Assembly (NCBI GenBank): GCA_025454125.1
Contig: JALOPA010000134.1
Span: 4,996 to 11,187, forward strand
Length of the DNA: 6,192 bases
Source of the DNA: Thermodesulfobacteriota bacterium
GTDB lineage: Bacteria; Desulfobacterota; DSM-4660; Desulfatiglandales; HGW-15
Direction of reading: 5' to 3'
Each line of letters opens with the position of its first letter. Positions within the stretch are counted from its first letter, which is position 1. The position numbers and the translations under genes were made by a program. The notes under the pieces were generated by a model, which saw only the letters and a program-made list of their open reading frames with translations, was not told the origin of the DNA and did no database searches. This document shows positions 1 through 5,605 of the stretch, piece after piece.

Positions 1-71
1 GTGTACCCGATGGCGAGAAGGGCGTACATGGCGCCAAGATTAATCCAGTTGACGAGCTGCTGCCAAAACAA
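1..71 (-). CDS. livH: Branched-chain amino-acid ABC transporter permease, LivH-type (N-terminal fragment, runs off left edge)
   Basis: Inner-membrane permease subunit of a Liv/HAAT ABC transporter, which imports leucine, isoleucine, valine or related amino acids together with LivM, two ATPases and a periplasmic binding protein. Only the first 23 codons are in the window. Translating the minus strand from a TTG at 71-69 gives MFWQQLVNWI followed by NLGAMYALLAIGYT, the last residue being inferred from an incomplete codon at the edge. This matches the start of LivH proteins, where a QQ..NG/NW..LG..YALIA.GYT segment forms the first membrane helix. An in-frame TGA lies immediately before the TTG, so the start cannot be further upstream. 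A GGAG at 81-78, six bases before the TTG, is a well-placed ribosome binding site. The gene lies on the same strand as, and downstream of, the aldehyde oxidoreductase, but 287 bp of repeats separate them, so co-transcription is uncertain. The family call comes from a short stretch with a very characteristic pattern. Confidence 0.72.
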   Translation of the reverse strand, partial: MFWQQLVNWINLGAMYALLAIGY

Positions 72-89
72 GGATCACTCCAATTGCCA

Positions 90-175
90 ATTCTGGGATT
101 CTGGAATTCTGGAATTGCGAATTAGGGAACCAGGAGATTCTGGGATTGCGAATTCTGGAATTGCGAATTAGGGAA
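90..175. repeat. Direct repeat pair (26 bp exact, 46-bp period)
   Basis: An exact 26-bp sequence occurs at 104-129 and again at 150-175; it starts GAATTCTGGAATTGCG and ends AGGGAA. A shorter exact word, ATTCTGGGATT, precedes each copy (90-100 and 137-147), so the repeated unit is about 46-47 bp with small changes between copies. The block sits just upstream of the livH start, on its 5' leader side, and contains many overlapping GGAATT/AATTC words. It is the complement-type partner of the tandem array that follows at 179-236, so the two can fold back on each other. No function is known; slippage or duplication of a low-complexity spacer is the simplest explanation. Confidence 0.85.
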
Positions 176-178
176 TCC

Positions 179-236
179 CAGAATCCCTCAATTCCAGAAT
201 CTCTAAATTCCAGAATCCCTAAATTCCAGAATCTCT
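179..236. repeat. 16-bp tandem repeat array (3.6 copies)
   Basis: Head-to-tail copies of the 16-bp unit CAGAATCYCTMAATTC lie at 179-194, 195-210 and 211-226, with a partial fourth copy at 227-236. Copies alternate between CCCT and CTCT at the variable position, which suggests that a two-unit (32-bp) block was duplicated. The unit is largely the reverse complement of words in the preceding block (GGGATTCTGG, CTGGAATTG), so 90-236 as a whole is an imperfect inverted repeat. Open frames crossing the array on both strands translate into monotonous Ile/Pro/Ser/Arg/Asn-rich strings, as expected for a translated repeat and not for a protein gene. Confidence 0.85.
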
Positions 237-282
237 CGGTGGACTCCGGAACAGCAAAACCGTCATCAAAACCCAATTCCAT

Positions 283-357
283 CACGAAAGCACGAAATTT
301 CGAAAACACGAAAAATACCCTTTCCTTTTCGTGCTTTCCCCCTTTCGTGTTTTCGTG
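283..357. repeat. Imperfect hairpin made of CACGAAA units, directly after the aldehyde oxidoreductase stop
   Basis: The left arm (283-315) begins CACGAAAGCACGAAA and includes a second AACACGAAAAA; the right arm (326-357) is its approximate reverse complement, TTTTCGTGCTTTC...TTTCGTGTTTTCGTG. The arms are about 32 bp with a short loop (316-325) and a central mismatched stretch. The structure starts one base after the minus-strand stop codon at 359-361, so in the transcript it would form a long 3' hairpin. It could end or protect the message, but it has no clean run of T after the stem. The same CACGAAA word repeats within each arm, so it is also a simple-sequence repeat. A dispersed family of such elements seems likely but cannot be shown from one copy. 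Confidence 0.7.
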
Positions 358-358
358 G

Positions 359-3034
359 TTAGCCCTTAGATCTCCTCCGCTTGTCGAACGGGGGCGGCGG
401 GTTTCCGCCATAAACCAGGGGAGGAGACACGGGTTCCCCGGTTTCAGGGTCGGGCGGCGCCATGGGCGTGTCCACGGGCCGCAGAGGATCCGCGCTCCAG
501 GTCTTCATCAACTGCTTTTCCGTCCGTATCCCTGCTTTCTCCCTCGTCCTCTTGCCGGCATGGTCTCGGCCTTCAACCGCTACCAGCGCCCCTGTAGGAC
601 ATCTCTTCGCGCACTCCGGATCACCGCCGCACAGGTCGCAGAGGAGAGGGATCTCTTTCTCAGGATGCAGTTGAATGACCCCCGAGACGCAGGCTTCCAC
701 ACACAGCCCGCACCCCACACATTTTGCCGCGTCCACCCGAACCACCTTGGTGCCGGGATCCTGAAGAATCGCATCTTCCGGGCACGCTGCCGCACAGGGC
801 GCCTTTGCGCACCGAAGGCAGGTGATGGGCTTGTCCACACCCAGGTCTTCGAGTTTCACGACGTGAAGACGCGCAAGGGCGGGCGAATAAAGAGCCTCAT
901 GGGAAAAGGAGCAGCCCATCTCGCAGGCCCTGCAGCCTGTGCAGAGCTCCGCGTTGACCACCAGTCGCCTTTTCATCATCTTCTGAGCCCCCGCGCTTTG
1001 TGTCTCTGTTCTCCCTTTCTTCCTGAACCTTCTCATGTACGCCGAGGACTCCCTGAGCTTCCCGGAGAGATAAGGCCACCGGACCGATGTGCAGGCGTTG
1101 TTGTCCTTTCCCGCAGCCCGGAGACTCTTTTTCAAGGCAATCCCTCTCTTCTTCAGGTCCTCTGCAACAAAGCCCAGATCCAGGTCTTTCAGTTTCTTTT
1201 CCGTAGGCCACCCGGTTTCAGCATCCCAACCCCGGAAGGAATAATACTCCGCCAGGAGCGGCTCGTTTTCAAAAACCATTCCTGCGGCCAGATTGGAATC
1301 GGCCGGGAGAGGCTCATCGGTGAACCTCTTGGGCAGAAAATCATCTTTGCGGCTGAGACCGTACCGTACAAGAATCGCTCTTTCGAGATTGTTGATCCTC
1401 TCCCCTATCCTGAGCACTTCCTCGATGTCCACGTCGAACCCTGTGGTAAAGCGGAACAGATCCCGCGCCATGGGTTCTTGAACCACTTCCATGGAGATTC
1501 CGATGATTTTGCAGAAGCTCAGGGAATCCGCCAGAGCGCACATCTCCTCGAACCAGGGGACCATCTTGCCTTTGCCCTGCCAGGGCTGCATGAGGGCGCA
1601 CTCGGCCGACCCGAACTTTTCTTTCGCCTCCTCGGTCCTGCCGGACATTTCGAAAAAGGGATCGGCACGCTGGTGATCCCCGCCACGGGATGCCACGGCA
1701 TTGCCAAGCCCATAGGCTTTGAGACCCCTCACATCCGCCTGAAAGAGTTCCAGGTTCTTCACCTCCATGCAAAGATCCCGGCCCATCCCCAGGGCCTTGG
1801 CAGCGTGGACGACCCCTTTAGAGAGGATGGCCCCGAACCCTTCATTCCTTATGATCTTGAGAAGCAAATCATAGACGGCCCTGCCGTTACCCCAGGACAG
1901 GTCCAGACCGTCACAGTCCTTTTGGGTGAGGAGGCCTTTTTGGTACAGCTCCTGGGCCCAGGAGATGACCTCTGACACCGTGATGGAGTCCACCCCTGCC
2001 CGGTTCACCACCTCAGCACACTTCAGGGTGATCTTGAGATCGGCGTTTCCCACCCGTGAACTGAACCCGGCCAGCGTTTCATATTCCGGCCCTTCGGCTC
2101 GCAGGTCCTCACCGTCGAACCCTCCGGGGATGACATAGTAACGGCTGCAAGGATTGACGCACCCGAAACAGGCCTTGCGCTTCACGTTGTAATCGGCTGC
2201 AACCGTTTCGCCAGAGACATCGAGCCACCGGTCGAATACTCCGGTCTGGAAATGCCGGGTGGGCAGGATGCCCGCCTGATGGCACAAGCGGATGAGATTG
2301 GTCGTGCCGGTGATGCCTCTTTCCTGGAAATTGGAGTGGTGGAAGATGGCTCTGTAGAAATAATTGACCAGAGCTTGGAACTTCCGAGGCTCCGCTACCC
2401 GGACCGCTCCGCTCCCGCTGATCGCCACTGCTTTCAGATTCTTGGAAGCCATGAGCGCACCCATGCCCGTCCTGCCCAGGGCGCGCGCATTGTTGGTCAT
2501 GATGTTGCCGAAGGAGACCCCGTTCACCGACGCGGTTCCGCAGCAGGCGATCTGGACCGTGTGGTCGTGACACTCCCGCCGGATCGCCGACTGGGTCTCC
2601 CAGGTGTCCAGGTTCCAGAGATGAGACGCATCGCGGATCTCCGCCTCGTGATCCACGATCCGGACGTAGACCGGTTTGTCCGCCCTCCCTTCAAAAACGA
2701 TCTGGTCAAATCCTGCGAACTTCATTTCAGCGCTGAAGTGGCCGCCCGCATTGGAGTCACCCAGATAGCCGGTGTGAGGGGACTTGCCGGAGATATTGAT
2801 CCGAGAACCTGGAAAACTTGTCCCTGTGACAGGCCCCACGCCGAAAAGAAGAAGGTTCTCCGGTCCCCACGGGTCGGCATCCATAGGGATTTCCCTGAAG
2901 AAGACCTCCATGTTGAAGCCTCTCCCGCCCATCCACTTGCGGGCATAGGCTTCAGGGATTTCTTCAATCAGGATCCTTCGGTCCGTCAAGTTGACCCGGA
3001 GGCGAAACCCTGTGTGTCCAAACCTTTGCTTCAT
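359..3034 (-). CDS. aor: Aldehyde ferredoxin oxidoreductase fused to a C-terminal 16-Cys polyferredoxin domain
   Basis: Predicted cytoplasmic tungsten-bis-pterin enzyme that oxidises aldehydes to carboxylic acids, passing electrons to ferredoxin or a partner. Residues 1-210 form the AOR N-terminal domain (GGRGFN at 36-41, GRTGMGALMASKNLKA at 187-202). The AOR C-terminal domain reaches about residue 631, with CFGCVNPC giving Cys289, Cys292 and Cys296 and a distal Cys508 (DSLSFC): the full set for the family's [4Fe-4S] cluster. GPEYET (315-320) and GGDH (451-454) match conserved active-site regions. A basic linker (632-686) leads to a ferredoxin module with sixteen cysteines: 698/701/704/708, 739/742/747/751, 772/775/778/782 and 799/802/808/812, enough for four [4Fe-4S] clusters. 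A Pro-rich tail (about 845-891) follows. Typical AORs are about 600 residues and the ferredoxin subunit (AorA-like) is normally separate. ATG at 3034-3032 is preceded by AGGAAA. No FAD subunit (AorC-like) gene is present in the window. Confidence 0.93.
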   Translation of the reverse strand: MKQRFGHTGFRLRVNLTDRRILIEEIPEAYARKWMGGRGFNMEVFFREIPMDADPWGPENLLLFGVGPVTGTSFPGSRINISGKSPHTGYLGDSNAGGHFSAEMKFAGFDQIVFEGRADKPVYVRIVDHEAEIRDASHLWNLDTWETQSAIRRECHDHTVQIACCGTASVNGVSFGNIMTNNARALGRTGMGALMASKNLKAVAISGSGAVRVAEPRKFQALVNYFYRAIFHHSNFQERGITGTTNLIRLCHQAGILPTRHFQTGVFDRWLDVSGETVAADYNVKRKACFGCVNPCSRYYVIPGGFDGEDLRAEGPEYETLAGFSSRVGNADLKITLKCAEVVNRAGVDSITVSEVISWAQELYQKGLLTQKDCDGLDLSWGNGRAVYDLLLKIIRNEGFGAILSKGVVHAAKALGMGRDLCMEVKNLELFQADVRGLKAYGLGNAVASRGGDHQRADPFFEMSGRTEEAKEKFGSAECALMQPWQGKGKMVPWFEEMCALADSLSFCKIIGISMEVVQEPMARDLFRFTTGFDVDIEEVLRIGERINNLERAILVRYGLSRKDDFLPKRFTDEPLPADSNLAAGMVFENEPLLAEYYSFRGWDAETGWPTEKKLKDLDLGFVAEDLKKRGIALKKSLRAAGKDNNACTSVRWPYLSGKLRESSAYMRRFRKKGRTETQSAGAQKMMKRRLVVNAELCTGCRACEMGCSFSHEALYSPALARLHVVKLEDLGVDKPITCLRCAKAPCAAACPEDAILQDPGTKVVRVDAAKCVGCGLCVEACVSGVIQLHPEKEIPLLCDLCGGDPECAKRCPTGALVAVEGRDHAGKRTREKAGIRTEKQLMKTWSADPLRPVDTPMAPPDPETGEPVSPPLVYGGNPPPPFDKRRRSKG

Positions 3035-3071
3035 TCGCTCTTTCCTTCAGAGAGAGGAAAATGGCCCGAAA

Positions 3072-3100
3072 ACCTTACACTGGTCAGGCAGAGATTTCAA
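3072..3100 (-). promoter_or_regulatory. Candidate promoter for the aldehyde oxidoreductase gene
   Basis: Read on the minus strand, TTGAAA (3100-3095) is followed after 17 bp by TAAGGT (3077-3072). The -35 box is a good match to the sigma-70 consensus; the -10 box matches at only three of six bases. It would start transcription around 3065, about 30 bases before the ATG at 3034. Its -35 box lies nine bases from the -35 of the opposing plus-strand promoter. Confidence 0.4.
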
Positions 3101-3108
3101 AACAAATC

Positions 3109-3138
3109 TTGTGGGAATTCCTGGGGGCGTACTATACT
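3109..3138 (+). promoter_or_regulatory. Candidate sigma-70 promoter for the PLP enzyme gene
   Basis: TTGTGG (3109-3114) and TATACT (3133-3138) are separated by 18 bp. Initiation near 3145 would leave a leader of about 20-35 bases before the ATGs at 3166 and 3178. The promoter lies inside the frame that would be added by starting at the upstream ATG at 3061, which argues against that longer start. Confidence 0.5.
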
Positions 3139-3177
3139 CTCCACCGAAATGAACGCCAACTCTTTATGGAATCCAGA

Positions 3178-4395
3178 ATGATAAACGTGACCTGTTCCGA
3201 ATGCGGCAAAGAGCTCCCGTTCGGCACCATGGGCCGATGTCCCGGTTGCGAAGGCATTCTCCAACCGCTCTATCCTGACCCGCCTGTCGTCGGCCTCAAG
3301 GATGCCGGAAGCGGCAGAGGGATGGACCGGTATCGCTCTCTCATGCCGGTATCCGGCCCCATCCCCTTTTTGGGAGAGGGCGGCACGCCTTTAATCCCTT
3401 CACGGAGAATAGGGCCTGCCCTTGGATTGAAGCATCTCTACTTCAAACACGAGGGGTGCAATCCCTCGGGCGCGTTCAAGGACCGGGGAGCCGCTCTTGT
3501 GGCCGCCCTAGCCCTGGAAGCAAGGGCAAAGGGCGTGGTCACAGCTTCATCCGGCAATGCAGGCGCCGCCATCGCCGCATATTCCGCTGCTGCCGGCCTC
3601 CCCTGCCTGCTGCTTCTTGAACCAGGGGCGCCTCCTGCCAAGCTTCGCCAGGCCCTGGCCACCGGAGCAAAGGTCCTTTGTGTGGATGGGGTTTTCTCCC
3701 ACGGACCCAAGGCATCCGGAGACATGATTCTCGACCTTGCAAAGGCTCTCAATTATTATCCGGGTTTTATCTGGGCGCCTGTGAACCCCTATCTCTTGGA
3801 GTCCATGAAGACCGTTTCCTATGAGGTCGTAAATCAGCTTTCCGCCTTCCCTGATGTTGTCTCGTCTCCTGTGGGCGGAGGGGATCTTCTCACAGGCATG
3901 TGGCGCGGGTATCTTGAGTTGAAGCGCGCCGGTGTGATTCCGCAGCTGCCTCGAATGGTCGGGGTCCAATCCCTCAGCGCCTCTCCCTTGGTCCAGGCGT
4001 TTCGCAGGGGTCTGAAGCGCATTGAAACCCTGCCATCCGCCCATTCGAAGATCTCCGGAATCAACGTGGCTTTCAGCGGAGAACACGCCCTGCAAGCCAT
4101 AAGAACCTCTGAAGGGACGGCCGTCGGAGTCTCTGACGAAGAGGCGTTTGAGATGCAGCGGAGGCTGGCGCTCGAAGAGGGAATTTGGGTGGAGCCCGCT
4201 GCAGTCGTTTCTGTGACCGCGCTCCGCTCACTGGTGGAACAGGGCTGGATCAAGCCTCATGAAAAGGTTGTCTGCCTTATGACCGGCGCAGGCTTCAAGG
4301 ACAACAAACTGGCCGAGGCAGAAGCCCAGGCGGTCAGCTCTCAAAGGCCGGTGTCTTTCGACGTCGACGCGATCGTCGCTGAAGTACGCAAATAG
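3178..4395 (+). CDS. PLP-dependent fold-type II enzyme, threonine-synthase-like, with N-terminal zinc ribbon
   Basis: Cytoplasmic PLP enzyme of the threonine synthase/threonine dehydratase superfamily, 405 residues from this start. A zinc ribbon is formed by CSEC (Cys6, Cys9) and CPGC (Cys21, Cys24), as in many archaeal-type threonine synthases. SGAFKDRG places the Schiff-base lysine at Lys101; SSGNAG (124-129) is the loop facing the substrate carboxylate; GGGD (233-236) is the cofactor phosphate-binding turn; TGAGFKD (369-375) is the C-terminal threonine-synthase-type signature. Threonine synthases normally have STGNT in the loop, while SSGNAG is common in serine/threonine dehydratases, so the reaction is not settled: threonine synthase, dehydratase/ammonia-lyase or another beta/gamma-replacement enzyme are all possible. 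I chose ATG 3178 because a GGA lies seven bases upstream and MINVTC leads straight into the zinc ribbon. ATG 3166 (409 residues) is possible. ATG 3061 (444 residues) would place the likely promoter inside the gene and adds an unconserved-looking leader. An OCD-family gene follows on the same strand. Confidence 0.88.
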   Translation: MINVTCSECGKELPFGTMGRCPGCEGILQPLYPDPPVVGLKDAGSGRGMDRYRSLMPVSGPIPFLGEGGTPLIPSRRIGPALGLKHLYFKHEGCNPSGAFKDRGAALVAALALEARAKGVVTASSGNAGAAIAAYSAAAGLPCLLLLEPGAPPAKLRQALATGAKVLCVDGVFSHGPKASGDMILDLAKALNYYPGFIWAPVNPYLLESMKTVSYEVVNQLSAFPDVVSSPVGGGDLLTGMWRGYLELKRAGVIPQLPRMVGVQSLSASPLVQAFRRGLKRIETLPSAHSKISGINVAFSGEHALQAIRTSEGTAVGVSDEEAFEMQRRLALEEGIWVEPAAVVSVTALRSLVEQGWIKPHEKVVCLMTGAGFKDNKLAEAEAQAVSSQRPVSFDVDAIVAEVRK

Positions 4396-4474
4396 AGAGC
4401 TTCTTTTAGGAGGCTAATCGACAAGATCCTTGTGACCGGTCGAGCCACAGAAACAGGTCAAAGACAGGTCTTTT

Positions 4475-4502
4475 CGTCATTCCCGCGAAGGCGGGAATGA
4501 CG
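4475..4502. repeat. Perfect REP-like palindrome (12-bp stem, GAAG loop)
   Basis: CGTCATTCCCGC (4475-4486) and GCGGGAATGACG (4491-4502) are exact reverse complements around the tetraloop GAAG. This is a REP-type palindrome of the GTCATTCCCGC class that is common in intergenic DNA of many Proteobacteria-like genomes. It shares unit length, the CGTCATTCC start and the GAAG loop with the first half of the element at 5681-5760. No T-run follows the stem on either strand (TTGGATAG on plus, AAAAGACC on minus), so it is not a standard intrinsic terminator, though in the transcript it could stabilise the upstream PLP-enzyme message. Confidence 0.85.
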
Positions 4503-4551
4503 TTGGATAGGTCTTGCAACTCTCCTCACACAAGAGATGCCGGTTGCTGGA

Positions 4552-4579
4552 CCTCCTAGAGACGACGAATTCAAGGAGG
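4552..4579 (+). promoter_or_regulatory. Possible Shine-Dalgarno-sequestering hairpin ahead of the OCD-family gene
   Basis: CCTCCT (4552-4557) can pair with AGGAGG (4574-4579), the core of the very strong AAGGAGG ribosome binding site seven bases before the ATG at 4587. The loop is 16 bases. Pairing would hide the ribosome binding site. A six-base match to a purine-rich site can arise by chance, so a regulatory role is only a suggestion. Confidence 0.25.
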
Positions 4580-4586
4580 CATTTCC

Positions 4587-5585
4587 ATGCAAATTCTCAT
4601 CGTCAATCAGTCCGAAGTGAAGCAGCTTCTTCCCATGGCCGAGTGCATCGAGGTCATGTCCGAAGCGCTCAAAACCCTTTCCCGAGGAAAGGCCATCCTA
4701 CCCCTTCGGCCTGTCATGTGGCTCCCCGAGAAAGTGGGTGCCATAGGCATGATGCCCGCCTACATGGAAGACCTCCAGATCATGGGGTTGAAGATCGTGA
4801 GTGTCTTTCCGGGCAATCATGGCACAGAGTATGATTCTCACATGGGAGCGGTGATGATCTTTGAGACCAAGCACGGTCAGCCTCTTGCGGTCATGGACGC
4901 CACCGAGATCACGGCGATCCGCACGGCTGCCGTGTCGGGAGTTGCGACCAAACTGCTTGCCCGCGAGGATGCAGGGGATCTTGCTATCCTTGGCTCGGGC
5001 ACTCAGGCAAAGACTCACCTCGATGCCATGCTTCTTAGCAGAAAGATCCGTCGAGTTCGGCTTTGGAGTCGCAACCCCGACAATGGGCGCCGATTTTCTG
5101 AGCGAGAGTCCACGCGCCACGAGATTCAGGTGGAGCTTATGCCCAACGTCCAGGCGGCAGTGCAAGGGGCAGACATCATCTGCACGACCACGTCCTCCCC
5201 TGATCCGATTCTCTTTGGGAATTATCTTTCCCCCGGCTGCCACATCAATGCCGTCGGGTCGAGCGTCCCCTTTGCTCGCGAGCTGGATACAGAGGCGGTC
5301 GTCAAATCGAGGCTCTTCGTGGACCGCCGGGAGTCCACCGTGAACGAAGCGGGCGACTTCCTAATTCCGAAGAAAGAAGGGGCTATCGGGGACAGTCACA
5401 TTCAGGGAGAGATCGGGGAAATCCTTCTAGGAAAAGTGAAAGGGAGGAAATCTCAAGAGGAAATAACTCTTTTCAAGTCCCTCGGCCTGGCTGTCGAGGA
5501 CCTCGCATCAGCCAACCACATCTACAGGAAAGCTCTGGCAGGAGGCATGGGCACCAAGGTGGAGCTCGGCGGCAGCCGTCAGTAG
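4587..5585 (+). CDS. Ornithine cyclodeaminase/mu-crystallin family NAD(P)-dependent enzyme
   Basis: A 332-residue cytoplasmic protein of the OCD/mu-crystallin family, the usual length. The family includes ornithine cyclodeaminase, archaeal-type alanine dehydrogenase, ketimine reductase and SbnB. Residues 1-115 and the C-terminal part form the substrate/dimer domain: LKIVS includes Lys69 and IRTAAVSG includes Arg112, matching residues that hold the substrate carboxylate in family members. A Rossmann fold begins at AILGSGTQA (133-141) and continues through ADIICTTTSS (195-204). In true ornithine cyclodeaminase a catalytic Asp lies in a GGDxPGKTEL-type motif; here the aligned segment is AVGSSVPFARELD (222-234), with Ser226 where that Asp is expected. 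This argues for an amino-acid dehydrogenase or imine reductase rather than cyclodeamination. AAGGAGG seven bases before ATG 4587 fixes the start. The gap to the PLP enzyme is 191 bp on the same strand, so shared transcription and a shared pathway are plausible. Confidence 0.92.
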   Translation: MQILIVNQSEVKQLLPMAECIEVMSEALKTLSRGKAILPLRPVMWLPEKVGAIGMMPAYMEDLQIMGLKIVSVFPGNHGTEYDSHMGAVMIFETKHGQPLAVMDATEITAIRTAAVSGVATKLLAREDAGDLAILGSGTQAKTHLDAMLLSRKIRRVRLWSRNPDNGRRFSERESTRHEIQVELMPNVQAAVQGADIICTTTSSPDPILFGNYLSPGCHINAVGSSVPFARELDTEAVVKSRLFVDRRESTVNEAGDFLIPKKEGAIGDSHIQGEIGEILLGKVKGRKSQEEITLFKSLGLAVEDLASANHIYRKALAGGMGTKVELGGSRQ

Positions 5586-5605
5586 CCCGGAGTCAGGATC
5601 TGTCC

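Noticed and set aside
40..411. Minus-strand frame of 123 codons across the repeat block
   Set aside because: Its product is a translated repeat (recurring RNSRI/FRDSGI-like words) and it overlaps both the end of the AOR gene and the livH start in another frame.
146..1975. Long open frame of 609 codons on the plus strand
   Set aside because: It runs antisense to the aldehyde oxidoreductase-ferredoxin gene, begins inside the 16-bp repeat region, has no ribosome binding site and gives a Pro/His/Arg/Leu-rich protein with no recognisable motif. The minus-strand gene carries complete AOR and Fe-S cluster motifs.
3041..3060. Inverted repeat TTTCCT-N8-AGGAAA over the AOR ribosome binding site
   Set aside because: It is a six-base purine/pyrimidine match in the leader; likely chance.
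3061..3177. Upstream ATG at 3061 as start of the PLP enzyme
   Set aside because: It has AGAGGAAA directly adjacent but too close for a ribosome binding site, would place the TTGTGG/TATACT promoter inside the gene, and adds 39 residues ahead of the zinc ribbon that look unlike the family.
2252..3181. Open frame of 309 codons on the plus strand
   Set aside because: It is antisense to the N-terminal AOR domain and extends only because GC-rich coding DNA lacks stops on the other strand; no family features.
3149..3181. Ten-codon frame MNANSLWNPE overlapping the PLP enzyme start as ATGA, a possible leader peptide
   Set aside because: It has no ribosome binding site and would begin only a few bases after the predicted transcription start; the overlap is probably chance.
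4408..4413. AGGAGG after the PLP enzyme stop, resembling a ribosome binding site
   Set aside because: No start codon lies at a suitable distance (the next TTG/GTG is about 16 bases away) and no meaningful frame follows.
4453..4470. Direct repeat ACAGGTC twice at an 11-base step, next to the palindrome GACCGGTC (4434-4441)
   Set aside because: The words are short and there is no associated promoter; too weak to call an operator.
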